Below are positions 10,770 through 21,570 of a stretch of DNA of 64,000 nucleotides, in pieces. The DNA comes from Clonostachys chloroleuca. Lineage: Eukaryota; Ascomycota; Sordariomycetes; Hypocreales; Bionectriaceae. The translations under genes were made by a program, and so were the position numbers. The first letter of the stretch is position 1. The number at the start of each line of letters is the position of its first letter. The notes beneath the pieces are model-generated. The model saw nothing but the letters and a program-made list of their open reading frames with translations. It was not told the DNA's origin and did not search any database. Where the stretch lies: NCBI GenBank assembly GCA_037952775.1, contig JBANAY010000004.1:7812001-7876000 (forward strand), written 5' to 3'.

Positions 10770-12520
10770 ATGACACAGGTGCTTAGTGGCGATGAAGATG
10801 AGATAGGACCTTCGGGGCCTGAAAACTTTGATATGGCCTTTAAAGTTGAATTGGACGATGACTCTGACCCTGCATCCCCGAGAAGCATGTCGAGTCCCCG
10901 GAAATGGTTCATCGTGACAACCATTTGTACAGCAATTGTTTGCGTGTAAGTGATTGAAAGTTTTAGTTCCCATATGCGGCTACCGATCATTGACCTGTTT
11001 CACTTGAAGAACCTGCACCAGCTCAATATATACCACAACGTACAGCCAACTGATCCAAGAGTTCGCAGCTACCCGGCTTATGTCTGCCACTGGACTGTCC
11101 ACTTTCGTCTTTGGTATCGCGTTCGGACCTTTACTTTCGGGTCCATTGAGCGAACTCTTCGGCCGGAAGCGAGTCTATCTTGTCGCGTGGCTCACCTTCA
11201 TAATATTCACGATTCCACCTGCCGTAGCGCAGAATATGAGCACCCTCATCGCCACCCGCTTTTTCGCCGGGTTTGGCGGCAGCACGTTTCTATCAGTCTC
11301 TGGCGGCACGGTTGGGGACATCTTCGCTAAAGATGAATTGCAAAAACCCATGGCATTGGTGTCGTTGGCGCCCTTCATAGGCCCATCATTAGGTCCCTTC
11401 TTGGGTGGATTCATCAATTATCACCTGCATTGGAGGTGGACCTATTATATCATGCTAGTATGGGCAGTCCTGATCTTCCTTGCCATCCTCTTCATTCCCG
11501 AAACGTTCCATCCAGCCGCGTGTGCGGCCAAAGCTCGCAAGATCAGGATTGAGACGGGAGATATGAGGTACTGGGCACAATCGGAGACGACTCACCAGTC
11601 AAGCCCCAAGACGATAGGCCTTACTCTGCTGCGACCTTTTCAACTATTTTTCCTGGAGCCAATGTGCTTCTGCTTGAATATTTACTCGGCCATTTTGCTG
11701 GGAATCTTGTACCTTTTCTTTGGAGCAGTTCCTCAAATCTTTCGCACCAACTACGACATGAATCTCTGGCAGAGTGGACTCACATTCCTAGGCATCATCA
11801 TCGGCATGGCATTCTCAGTTCTCACAAATCCCCTTTGGATTCTTATACGGTCACGACTGGTCGCTCGACATAGGGAAGAAACAGGCAAGGACAATACAAG
11901 CGAGCCAGAGTATCAGCTACCACCGGCGATGGTGGGAGGTGTCTTGATACCAGTTGGCCTGTTTTGGTTTGCATGGACGATCCAAGGGACAATACACTGG
12001 GTTGTTCCTATATTGGGTTCCTCGTTCTTCGGCTTCGGGTTAGTCTTGTCGCCTCTGACTATTCGTAACATGCTCACTCAACGGAACTTTAGGGTCATCT
12101 TGGTATACAATGGTATTTTTACATTTCTAGTATGTTACCTGCTCCTTTTTCGTTTCGCCGTCACAGTCATGATTGCTGCCTCTCGATCTGTTCAGGGCTA
12201 TTTTTACTAACCCACAAAATAGGTAGAGGCATACAGCCAATGCGCAGCATCAGCTCTCGCCGCAAATGGCTTCGCTAGGGCATTTCTTGCGGGTATGTTT
12301 TATTCTTTATTATTAAATGCTTTGACCTCGGTTCGGATCTGACGAAGAAGGAGCAGCTACGTTTCCATTGATTCAGATTCCCATGTTTGATCAGCTTGGC
12401 TACTCATGGGGCACAACTGTCCTGGCATTCTTGACTGTTGCCATTATGCCATCCCCCTGGCTATTCTTTAAATATGGCAAGTTTCTGCGCAGCAAAAGCA
12501 AGTTTGCTTCGACGCCTTGA
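10770..12520 (+). CDS. MFS multidrug-type exporter (DHA1-like)
   Basis: Four exons (10770-10945, 11010-12129, 12223-12292, 12351-12520) join in phase into about 511 residues. After an acidic N-terminal tail, helix 1 starts at SSPRKWFIVTTI. The CTSSIYTTTYSQLIQEF segment is typical of fungal drug:H+ antiporter 1 exporters. GPLLSGPLSELFGRKRVYL is the conserved loop 2-3 motif, and GPFLGGFINYHLHWRWTYY is the motif C and loop region. Late helices carry AASALAANGFARAFLAG and end with a Lys-rich cytosolic tail. The family uses the proton gradient to expel toxic or self-made small molecules at the plasma membrane. Next to a P450 and two regulators it could export a pathway product. The nearest named relatives are fluconazole/caffeine-resistance exporters; this is by motif only. 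Confidence 0.87.
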
Positions 12521-13491
12521 CTCTTCAGTCGGGCACTATTCATCTATCTCAAAGTGGTCAAGGTCACACCCGGACTGTTAACTTTGAGAAGAAAGGTCTC
12601 TCGATCGCTTTGCATCGGATTACTCGGCCTATGGTCTGGTATCTCAGAACTTTTAGTTTATTCTTACTATTTATTGACATGGGTGCACAAATTTGCTGAA
12701 TGCTCTCTTCTTTTATCAAGAAAAGATGGGGAGAGAAGGAAAAAGGTTTAGAGCGGGAAAATATGATAGAAATATATACAAGGTGCCGTTTTGGGTCTCT
12801 CTTCTCAATTGCCATCTGAAATGTATCAGAATATTCCCTAAGCTCCAGCTACAGAGTTTCCCCCCTTTATTTATACTCATCTAGCAGTTGGCATGACCCC
12901 GACGGGCTCGTGATCACTTAACAGTTACTTCTGTTTACATACAGAGTGCGACGGTTTCGAGCTGAGGCAGAAAAATAAAACGACCGAAACTGGGGAATAT
13001 TTAAGGCCTATCCTCTCTATAGGACTATTTTTTGAGTTTGTCAATAATTAAGTGCTTGGTAATTATACATTATCAAGAACATTGGCGGCTTTCTACATGA
13101 TTGTGCATTTTTACCTTTTTAGTTACTTTAAAAAATCTATAATTCTAAAGGGAATAGATCTCAAGTATATTTTTACTTGGAATATTAATTTAATTTAGTT
13201 CTACCTATTCATCTACTCATCATGTCAATTATTTCGTCGTTGGTCCCTGTTATATCGTTATAACTGAAGCGATGGTGAGAGCGGTGAGGGACGGCAGAAT
13301 CGCGATCATCTCCGGATTCCAATTCCGAATCAGATCCGAAGGTGATCTGGAACCTTCAATTCAACCTGCAGTTGAAGATAACCTGCCTCCCCGTCATTGG
13401 TTTGCAGGCGTTCTTCTAGCCTTCTATTCCTGACAATTGAGCATTGAAATCGAGCTGGAGGCCTGTGAACTGCACGATACATGCACTCTTG
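12521..13491. other. Intergenic region upstream of second regulator
   Basis: Nearly 1 kb, strongly AT-rich between about 13000 and 13250, then GC-richer with a cluster of TCCGGA/TTCCGAA/ATCCGAA half-sites at 13311-13340 before the regulator ATG at 13492. No gene is visible. Confidence 0.45.
13311..13340. promoter_or_regulatory. Cluster of CCG half-sites
   Basis: TCCGGA (13311), TTCCGAA (13323) and ATCCGAA (13334) sit within 30 bp, about 150-180 bp upstream of a Zn2Cys6 regulator. CCG/CGG triplets are the usual half-sites of this regulator class, so autoregulation is possible. This is inference. Confidence 0.35.
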
Positions 13492-15241
13492 ATGGACCCG
13501 GTTAGGCCCAAGAAAGGTAAGCACATCATCGTTGCCTTTCCGTGCCTACACCTCATATGCTGCCCAGTTTGTCTGCAATGTGTGGATCGCTGATAGAATT
13601 GACCTATAGCATGCTATCACTGCATGAAGCGGAGGATCAAGTGCGATCTTACCCTGCCGAAGTGCAAGAAATGTGCCAAGAAGGGGTTGGAATGCCCAGG
13701 ATATGGTATCAGATATCGTTTCTACGATGATAACACTACCGTGCTCTCCGAGATATCACATCAGGCTGCATCTTTCCCTAGACCAGCGAGAGATTGGAAG
13801 TGGGTGGACGATACGAGGCGGAAACGAGCACGGGTTCACCGGCAGAGCATCTTCAATACTGCAGGCTCGACGTCTAAAGGGCTTGAGCACCAAAACACAT
13901 TTGTGTCTCAAGTTCTGCCTGCCGTAGAAGGAAATCTCGTAGCAAGGAACCACCATGCTCATATCTCGCAGATGCATAAGGATGTGGTCTACTTAGGCCC
14001 AAACCATTCGGGAGGTGAGCTTGTTCTTCCTACGCCTGCTAGGCCATTATGCAATCTACCCCCCAAGATGCGCTTGTTTTTCCACCATTGTAAGTCATTG
14101 GCCGGTTACAGGCGAACAGAGGACATGGAATAACATATCGGCTAGTTTCTACCCATGTCTCCCCGGTTATGCTGATGTATGATGACGAGGGCAATGGTTA
14201 CCGGCACCAAATTCTTCCTCTGGCTACCTCAGATTCGTTGGTTGCTCGCGCCGTCTGCGTGGTCGCAGCGTTCCACCTGTCTTGGTGGATGCCGCAACTG
14301 CGCTTGCCGGCCGAGAGCTGTCGAGCGGCCATCATCAGTAGATTGACCGCATTGTCATTTGATTTGAACGACCAAACCTGGGCGACTATCATCCTGCTGA
14401 TCATGGCAGACCTCGTAACCGGCCATGAGCATGCGATCATGCTGTACAAGATGCTTGCCGCGTTCGTGGATGCCCGAACACAGGCCAAAGCCCAGGGCAG
14501 ATTGAGCCGAGCTTCTCAACTGGAAAGTTTCCTTCATTACCAGTCCCAGATGTAGGATATAATCTCTATTCACACTATAGCCGCCCGAACGTTGACTAAC
14601 TCTAAAGTAGGCTATCCTTTTTTGCAAACCCAGTCCTGGGTGAGTCCAAAGCACTCATGGGCTATGGCCAAGTCTTGGGTAATCCCCTCGAAAGCTTTGA
14701 ACGATATGCTCCCAAGCGCCGTCACGCGCTTGAGCAATACCCACCGGCATATGATGAAGCACAGAATCCTCAGCATTCACTGAGCGACTCTACAACCCAG
14801 CTCTACGGAGAGATTGTCCGCGAGGCTACCCAGATTTACATACAAAGAGCGCGGATAGAGGAAGAGGCCAGCAACTCAAGGCCACGCAGCACCAGTACCA
14901 CTCCACAAGTACAAGTTGAACACAATCTGGTTTCAACTACTGCAATCCCCACAACGTCTTGTCGAGTAGCCCGTATGCGGCGTCTCCTCGGGCTCGTCGA
15001 CCCTTCCTCGCCAGGCGCACACACAATTGCTTGGCCGGCATTTATGGCGGCCGCTGAAGCAAACAAAGAAGAGGATCGCCAGTTCTTCTGTGCTACATTG
15101 GAGCGAGTCTGGGCTTCGACTCGGTATGCGAACGTTTTGAGAGGCCTCAACGCGCTGCCTATGATTTGGGAGAGACAGAGGCATGGTGAGAGGTGGACTA
15201 CTGTCTTGCCTCAACTTAAGACCTTTGTTATGTGTGATTGA
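13492..15241 (+). CDS. Zn2Cys6 transcription factor
   Basis: Four exons (13492-13516, 13610-14089, 14146-14551, 14611-15241) give about 513 residues in phase. The tiny first exon (MDPVRPKK) is needed to start the zinc cluster, which reads [13 protein letters not shown], then [20 protein letters not shown] followed by an RF/RW block is characteristic of regulators with the Fungal_trans_2-type C-terminal domain. In the rest, [29 protein letters not shown] and a C-terminal [20 protein letters not shown] block match that class. The latter segment usually lies near the end of these proteins and mediates effector response. It acts in the nucleus. It is the second regulator in the run and lies convergent to the amine oxidase, so joint regulation of neighbours is plausible but unproven. 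Confidence 0.86.
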
Positions 15242-15581
15242 TAGTCGATTTCTTGTTAAAATGTGACTCTTAGGGTTAATTTTAATAGTGTTTACCAATC
15301 ATGAATACAGCAAACTTAGACGGTCTCCTTATTCTTCACTCTTCCTGGCAAACGATTTAGGTGCTTACATGCCTCGTTGATTTCAAATATGTAGATAAAT
15401 TTCGCTTCATATAAAATATAAACAGACGCTTAGGCATCCTCTTATCTATCCAGCTCCTTCTTCTAGCACTTCTCCCACAAAGCATCTAGATCTCGCCTAT
15501 CCCATTCTCCGGGTCCGCGTGAAAGAAGCAGCTATGACTTCTCCCATGACCACAGCACTATCCTATTCATACAAACCCTCA

Positions 15582-17096
15582 CTACAGCTTCGACAAAAAC
15601 GCTGGCTTGGGGGGCTTACCGCTCAGATCATCAGCCACCTCCTTGGCAACCCGCTGCCCGTCCTCGATGCCTCCGTCCAGGAACCCTCTCCATCCCATGG
15701 CCCAATCTGCGCTACCAAACCAGATGTTGCCCTGCTTCTCGCGCAGCGCATCCAGGTACTTGCTGACCTGGTTGGGCTTGAGCCACTCCCAAGCGCCCTT
15801 TGCGAACTCGTCCTTGTGCCAGTTGTGGAAGACGATGCGCTTGAACTCCTTGGTGTCCGTGTTGGGCAGCAGCCCCCTCCACGCCTCGATCGTCTCGTTG
15901 ATGTTCTCCTCCGGCTGGAGGTGCACGCCCGGCAGGGAGCTGCCGAAGGCGACCAGGTGCGTGTTGCCGGCCGGGGTGGTGCCGTCGCCAAAGGCGTAGG
16001 TCAGCTTGCCGTTGGGGTAGTTGTACGAGCCCAGCTCGCGGTACTCGGGGCGGTCGACCTCGATGTGGACCTTGACAACCTGGTTGCAGTGGCCCTCGAG
16101 GCTGGCCTGCTTCTTGAGGGGAGCTAGCGCGGGTGTGAACTGGACGGTGTGCAGAACGTTGAGGGGGATGGTGCATATCAGGCGCTTGGCGCGGAAGACG
16201 TGGCCGTCGCGGCCGGTGACCTCGACGACGCTTCCCCTGTCATTGACGGAGGCCACTGGGGTGGAGAAGGAGTAGGAGAGGTTGCCGGTGGCGTTGGCCT
16301 CATCGAAGATGCAGCGCTGCAGGCCGCTCTGGCCGCACGCGAGCTTGAAGCGGAGACCGCGCTCCATGAAGTCGGTGTAGGTGTAGTTGGCGAGAGCCCA
16401 CCAGCGGAGGATCTCGAAGAAGGAGGCCTCCTCCCATTTGGCGCCGCAGGTGATGGACATGAAGGCCTCGAGCATGAGCTTCTCAGTTGGCGTCAGGTCG
16501 TGCTCGATCTGCTTGAACCGGTCGGCCATGGACATCTTGTCGTAGATGGCGACGGCGGCGCGGTTGCGGAGGGCGTCGTGGGGGTAGGGGATGACCTCGC
16601 GGCCGTATTTGCCGTCGACATTGACCATCTTCTTCATGGCTGATTCGACCACTTCGTCTTCCTGTTGGCGGGACATGGTGACAGTGGGCTTGTTCTTGTT
16701 CAGGATGGCACAGGTTCCCTGCTCGGTTGGCGAGACCTCGAGGTTGGTGCCCAGGAGGTTGTAGCGGAAGAGTTCTCGCCAGATGAATGGCTGTGCCCAA
16801 TGCACCCAAGTGCCGCCCATCTCATAAGGGTAGCCTTCGATGTTGGATGACCAGGAGCGCCCGCCGATTCTGTCACGGGCCTCAATAAGAAGGGTCTTGT
16901 GGCCGGCCGTGGTGAGGTCGCGGGCGGCTGTGATGCCAGTGTATCCCGCGCCAATAATGGCCACATCGTAGACGGTTCCTTTGACGGCCGTTGAAGGGGG
17001 TTGAATGACACCGACGGTTGGGACACCGGCCTTGAGGCCAGTCTGGGGAGTCCACTGCCAGCCGTCGCGGCTGAGAGGTCCTGATGGCTTGCTCAT
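15582..17096 (-). CDS. Flavin amine oxidase with C-terminal SKL peroxisomal signal
   Basis: A single uninterrupted frame of 504 residues. The FAD-binding dinucleotide motif is VAIIGAGYTGITAARDL followed by IEARDRIGGRSW (residues about 44-80). MGGTWVHWAQPFIWRELF is the substrate-side motif of monoamine oxidases, and the C-terminal FAD loop is WFGSADWAMGWRGFLDGGIEDGQRVA. The protein ends in SKL, a canonical PTS1, so it should act in peroxisomes like fungal MAO-N-type enzymes, oxidatively deaminating amines to aldehyde, ammonia and H2O2. Fungal homologues bind FAD non-covalently. The coding region is clearly more GC-rich at third positions than its neighbours and has long open mirror frames. The upstream region holds a 9-bp tandem repeat and three CGGAAC sites. 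The neighbouring aldo/keto reductase could reduce the aldehyde product. Confidence 0.92.
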   Translation of the reverse strand: MSKPSGPLSRDGWQWTPQTGLKAGVPTVGVIQPPSTAVKGTVYDVAIIGAGYTGITAARDLTTAGHKTLLIEARDRIGGRSWSSNIEGYPYEMGGTWVHWAQPFIWRELFRYNLLGTNLEVSPTEQGTCAILNKNKPTVTMSRQQEDEVVESAMKKMVNVDGKYGREVIPYPHDALRNRAAVAIYDKMSMADRFKQIEHDLTPTEKLMLEAFMSITCGAKWEEASFFEILRWWALANYTYTDFMERGLRFKLACGQSGLQRCIFDEANATGNLSYSFSTPVASVNDRGSVVEVTGRDGHVFRAKRLICTIPLNVLHTVQFTPALAPLKKQASLEGHCNQVVKVHIEVDRPEYRELGSYNYPNGKLTYAFGDGTTPAGNTHLVAFGSSLPGVHLQPEENINETIEAWRGLLPNTDTKEFKRIVFHNWHKDEFAKGAWEWLKPNQVSKYLDALREKQGNIWFGSADWAMGWRGFLDGGIEDGQRVAKEVADDLSGKPPKPAFLSKL

Positions 17097-18134
17097 TTTG
17101 GCTAATCCGGAACGATGAAACTGAACGATTCAGATATTGTAATTGTTGGGAAGCTTTGTTTGCAAAATTCAATGGGCCTCACCACGGGCACACGACACAA
17201 CCTTTATACCAAGAGAGCTTCGCCATCCGGTTTCTCGTTTTTCATGCTCTTTTTGGCAATATTGATAATCGGCAGTAGATGCTCGGAACGTCGGAACTGC
17301 CACTCTGTCGGAACCCCACAATCTGAGCAATCTGGACAATCTGGACAATCTGGTCCGTGTCATTTTCTCACTTTCCCTTCCCTTTTGGGTAATTCTGAGG
17401 ACCCCGCCAGTCATCGGCCGGATCCGACGAGTCATGAGCTTATTCCCCACTGCCTCAGAGATAACAGTTGCCGAGCTAATAGGGCGCGATGCCAAAGACC
17501 AATGAGCACTCCATATTCCCTCCGAGTCTTGATAACGGTGTCGTATAAGCGGGTGATGAAGGAGCAGTTCTAGTAAAGAGCTGGTGATCTATGTCCTGGC
17601 CGAAATTAGACGGGAGAAATCGGGGAATGTGAAGTTGATGCTCGAGAACCATTTTGTGAGCATGTTCAGATGGTCAAGCTGTCAAAACTTAGTATTAATA
17701 TCCATCATACAATACTCAATCAGAAAGCAAAATACCTTCTCAAATGCTTCAAATTATGTGAAGGGGGAACTTAATATTGAATAGTAGCACTATGGGTTCG
17801 CACAATTAGAGTTAGGTATTTAATTTAGGGTAGGTGGGGAGGTAGCAAGCGAGTACACATGTAGGTACCTATGGATAATTTGTTAAAAATACAGCAGGGA
17901 AGTGTAAAGGTGCCGACATATATTCAGATTAAATCACTGATTTTGTATTATACAAAGGTTCAGAGACAAAAATGGCACGTGTTCGCTAACTGGTGAGAAA
18001 TTGACAAGTGCCGCTCTTGACTCAAATCTTCAGAACTAATCTAGTGACAAGGTCCACATCTCCCACATGACTACATACTTGAAAAAGTCCCGTACAAGAT
18101 ACAAAAGTTCACTCGCAGAAAGCTGTGAAGCTCG
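17097..18134. other. Intergenic region between AKR and amine oxidase
   Basis: The first 300 bp are the amine-oxidase promoter with the CAATCTGGA tandem array and CGGAAC triplets. The remainder, to the aldo/keto reductase stop, is AT-rich without a recognisable gene. Confidence 0.5.
17284..17354. promoter_or_regulatory. CGGAAC triplets and 9-bp tandem repeat (x4)
   Basis: CGGAAC occurs at 17284, 17292 and 17309. It is followed by four tandem 9-bp units at 17319-17354 (CAATCTGAG, CAATCTGGA, CAATCTGGA, CAATCTGGT). All lie about 190-260 bp upstream of the amine-oxidase start. CGG triplets are Zn2Cys6 half-sites and the array contains repeated CAAT cores. A regulatory role is inference. Confidence 0.5.
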
Positions 18135-19393
18135 CTACTCTCTGGAGAAGTGTTTTGGATCAGCAACGTAATCCATTGTACCACCGATAGCGAGGGCAAA
18201 CACCGGCTTGACATCTCCAGTAAGATGGTATGTTGGAGCCAAGAAGTTTCCAGGAAAACCGAGGTCAAAGGGCGCCGCCCCATCAATCTCCTTGATATCC
18301 TCATCGTTGAGACGCAGAGAAAGAGCGTCGATATTATCCTTCAGATGCTGGACGGTTCGGCAGCCAACGAGAGGGAACACATATGTTGTCTTGCTCGAAA
18401 CGTACACCTGCGCAACGTTGGTGATGATGGTGTTCTTACGTATAGCAACAGATTCAAGCGCGCGGCTGACGTTGATGTCATTCTCGGTCGGCTCGACTTT
18501 TCGGCCCCCGCTGGTTGCTTTCTGACGCTGCTCCTCAGTCTTGAAGGCGCCTCCGCCCAGCACGCCCCATGGGACGATGCCCATTCCCTCCTCGCGACAC
18601 ATCGGGATAATTTCTCGCTCTAGGTCGCGAATGGAGGCATTCCATCTTCCCTGGTACACACTGAATTGGCGAAGACCGTGGTTTCGAGCATACTCGTTGG
18701 CTTTACTGACAACCCAGGCTGGGGTGTCGCTAATTCCGAGGGCGAGCACCTTTCCGGACACAACAAGATGATTGAGGGATTGCATCAGCTCAGGGATGGA
18801 TACGGAGAAGTCCCACCAGTGCACATAGAGCTGCAGAAAGATTAATCTTGTATAATATTCATCTGCCACAGGGATTTCAAGAACACGCGTCAACATACCA
18901 GATCGATGTAGTCGGTCTGCAGATTTTCCAAGCTGTTGTTGGCCGACAGGTGCAGGCTCTTCGTGCCATTGCCCTGGAAGTTTGCAAGGATCATCTCGTT
19001 GCCCTTCCCTGCGTGAAAATTTGTGGTGTACTTGGTGGTAATTACCATCTGGTCGCGCACACCGCGTTTTTTCATCCACTCTCCAATCCATTTCTCAGAC
19101 TCATGGAACTGGTAGTTGTTGGAAGTGTCAACAAAGTTGCCACCCTGGCTATAGAAATAGTCCAGAATGCCCTCTGTAATTTCCTTGTTACAGGATCCCA
19201 CTTGAAACTCGTCAGAAATGATCTACACCATTGATCTTTAGAAATGAAACTGATTGTATTTCTTCCAGACATCACCAAAGCTCATCCCACCCAAGCAGAG
19301 AGGGCTGACTCGGATTGAAGCGGTGGGTGAAAGCAGCCGATAGCGGCCTAGGGGGCTGTTGGGAGGAGGAGCAAGAGGCATAAGGTTGGACAT
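18135..19393 (-). CDS. Aldo/keto reductase (norsolorinic-acid-reductase-like)
   Basis: The catalytic Asp and Tyr are in [15 protein letters not shown], Lys in VITTKYT and His in YVHWWDFSV, so the AKR tetrad is complete. The fold continues through [46 protein letters not shown] and [16 protein letters not shown]. These features match the fungal aryl-alcohol dehydrogenase/norsolorinic acid reductase branch, which reduces aldehydes with NADPH in the cytosol. The last intron (18831-18898, GTATGT...CTGCAG) is clear. The first junction is not settled: exon 1 ends near GGMSFGD(VWKK), and a phase-consistent acceptor lies at 19208-19209, but the donor is weak (GTCTGG), so a small lesion there cannot be excluded. 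Length is about 375 residues. It lies near the amine oxidase on the same strand, so it might process the aldehyde that enzyme forms. Confidence 0.83.
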
Positions 19394-20182
19394 TTTGAGT
19401 GTTCGTGGTTTTGCTGTGTTTTCTGTTGGCGGATTGGCTTGTTGGCTTGACTGAATAGGTAGAGAAGCGTTTGAGTCTGGCGGAATATCACGCCTTTAAA
19501 TATTTTGATCGACTCACTTTCAAGCTTCCAAGAAGTACATCTCACATGTACTGTCCGATCATCTTAACATGATGCCAAGATCCGCAGCGTGGGTGTAGCC
19601 GAATGACCAAGCCCATGCAGACATCGCGTTGAGGCGACACTGGATGAGTGTCTAAACAGCATGTCCGCCGGGATCATCCATCAAAACGGGCCCACCTCGT
19701 CCAAGAAAACCCGCCGTAGCTTGTTAGCAATTTTCCCTGTTTGGATCGATATACTGGAATTGTTTTCTTGTTTTGGTTAATAGTACTGCTGCTGGTTCGT
19801 GCAGCTTGATGGGCCTGCATTGGCCGGGTTCTTGGTCATAACATTGTCGTCGTATCCAGCATGAGCTGATACTAAGTTCGAACCATTGTAAAGTCCATCT
19901 CAACGCCGATTACTTGCATGACTTATTGTGAAATGACTTATCTCATGTAACTAGATCGCTGCTTGCGTACGCAGTACCGTGCGAAGTTTGGGATTTCTTC
20001 TGTCAGTGGGGAGGACGTCGCATCTCCAACTGTGAGCTTATTCTTCTCTCCTATAATTTAGAATGTGTGATTGGAAAGAAATGTATATCATCGTGTGTGT
20101 ATTCTTCTGTTGAATCTTAATAACACTCAGACTGCACGTTCTTCTACATTTCTGTTTCGTCTCGCGAGCTCGTCCTGGTATC
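19394..20182. other. Intergenic region
   Basis: About 790 bp between the AKR start and the stop of the seven-TM gene. It includes the AKR promoter. I see no additional gene, strong repeat or RNA. Confidence 0.4.
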
Positions 20183-21570
20183 TTATGAACCTGATCTGGT
20201 GTCATAGGAACTTAATGGAGTCCCCTGAACTTGATGCGTGCTTCCACCAGTGGCACGGCTTTCTTCATCAATAATCACCATGTCCACCTGGCTTCCGGTC
20301 TTTCGAGTTGCTGCTACTCCTTGAGCAGTGCCTGAACTCTGGTAGATTGTGTTGTTCGTCTCCGCATGCTTCAGTGAAGTTCGGTTCATGCTATTGTCTG
20401 GGTTCGTGTTATTATTACTGTAACCGTAACTGTGCCCTGGAGTGCGAGGTGATTCGTTCTGTGAAGTGCCCACGGAATCAGAAACAGTGACCCAGTGCAA
20501 CACGAGAGTTGTGAAGAGGACTACGTTATCGTCTATTAGCCCCGTCGCGTCTACTTAGAAATGAGGCAGAGAACTTACTATCAGTATTGCATATCATGAA
20601 ACACATCCAGGCAGGTTCCCCATTAAGAACCGTCGTCATGACAATATTAACGACAGTAGACGTTAGTGCAGCAAGGGATCCGACAAAGGTTCGGATGGCC
20701 ATCTTTTTAAGCCTGGGATTATGATCATAGGAGTGGAGATCTTTCCGCATAGTATTAGTGGAAATTTGAATACAAGGTACCTAAGTAATATGAGGTGTCA
20801 TACTGCGGATAGGTATTAAGAAGGTTGTTGTGAGGTATAAGTTGACGATGACTTCAAAGATGACCAGTGGAATAATCACAGCTCGTTCCATCCCGATGAT
20901 GCACATTCCATCATCCCTAAGGTATCCAATGCGGCGGATCATATTGGCGACAGCGAGTCCGGCATATGAAACTGATCCCATTAGCGAGTCTAAATGAGCA
21001 GGAAGGTCTTCAGAATTACATACACAGCATGCCGAAGCAGTTGAACAAATATAATTTGCTCTTCAGGCGTCTCTTTCCCCGACCCCGGACAATGTGCTAG
21101 GTTCAGGTCAACAAGAATTGGGGTGCTGTGCTCTGAAAAGTGAAACATACGGCTTTTTCCACGAGAAACAGGTATATTATGATCTTTGACACAAGGTAAA
21201 AGACCAGGCCTGCATGTTATACTGTGAATCTTCCCATTTCGCGACGGGAGGCATTTGAACACTTACACAGAAAAATCCCGGCCTGACAGACCGTATCAGA
21301 CGAATTTATGCCGACGGCGTTTAGAAGCGCTGTGGACACGATGAATAGTAAGGTGTCCGCGTATATAAGAAGGAGGATCCAATAGGATAAAGGAAGCAAA
21401 CGCCAGCGGCGGATGTTTTGCACTCGTCTTGTGCCACATATTGATAAGACAATAAGGGACGCGAAGTTCAAAATCAATGGTCCGACCCTCTTGCCGATTG
21501 GAAGGATTAGTCCCAAGGAACCGTCACTCCTTAGGACCTCTCGAAAGCCAGAAGTGTCGATACCAGCCAT
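20183..21570 (-). CDS. Seven-transmembrane fungal membrane protein
   Basis: Six exons (21267-21570, 21151-21209, 21024-21096, 20804-20971, 20579-20740, 20183-20532) join in phase into about 371 residues. The splicing is supported by restored blocks such as KIIIYLFLVEKA|HIVRGRGKRRLKSKLYLF. Seven hydrophobic segments can be counted, from ILNFASLIVLSICG to VVLFTTLVLHWVT. A basic loop follows the third, and the cytosolic C-terminal tail of about 105 residues is rich in Ser, Thr and Asn. CNTDN before the last helix and the LHWVT ending are shared by a family of uncharacterised plasma-membrane proteins in filamentous fungi. The layout is receptor-like, but I know of no ligand and make no GPCR claim. 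The exact acceptor of exon 4 has an in-phase alternative 18 bases upstream. Confidence 0.75.

Noticed and set aside
15519..16850. Several long plus-strand and shifted minus-strand open frames overlapping the amine oxidase
   Set aside because: They are mirror frames of a GC3-rich gene, with repetitive Ala/Val/Arg/Pro-type composition and no domain.
20183..21570. Calling the seven-TM protein a G-protein-coupled receptor
   Set aside because: Seven segments are visible, but no class-specific receptor motif is; kept as an uncharacterised membrane protein.
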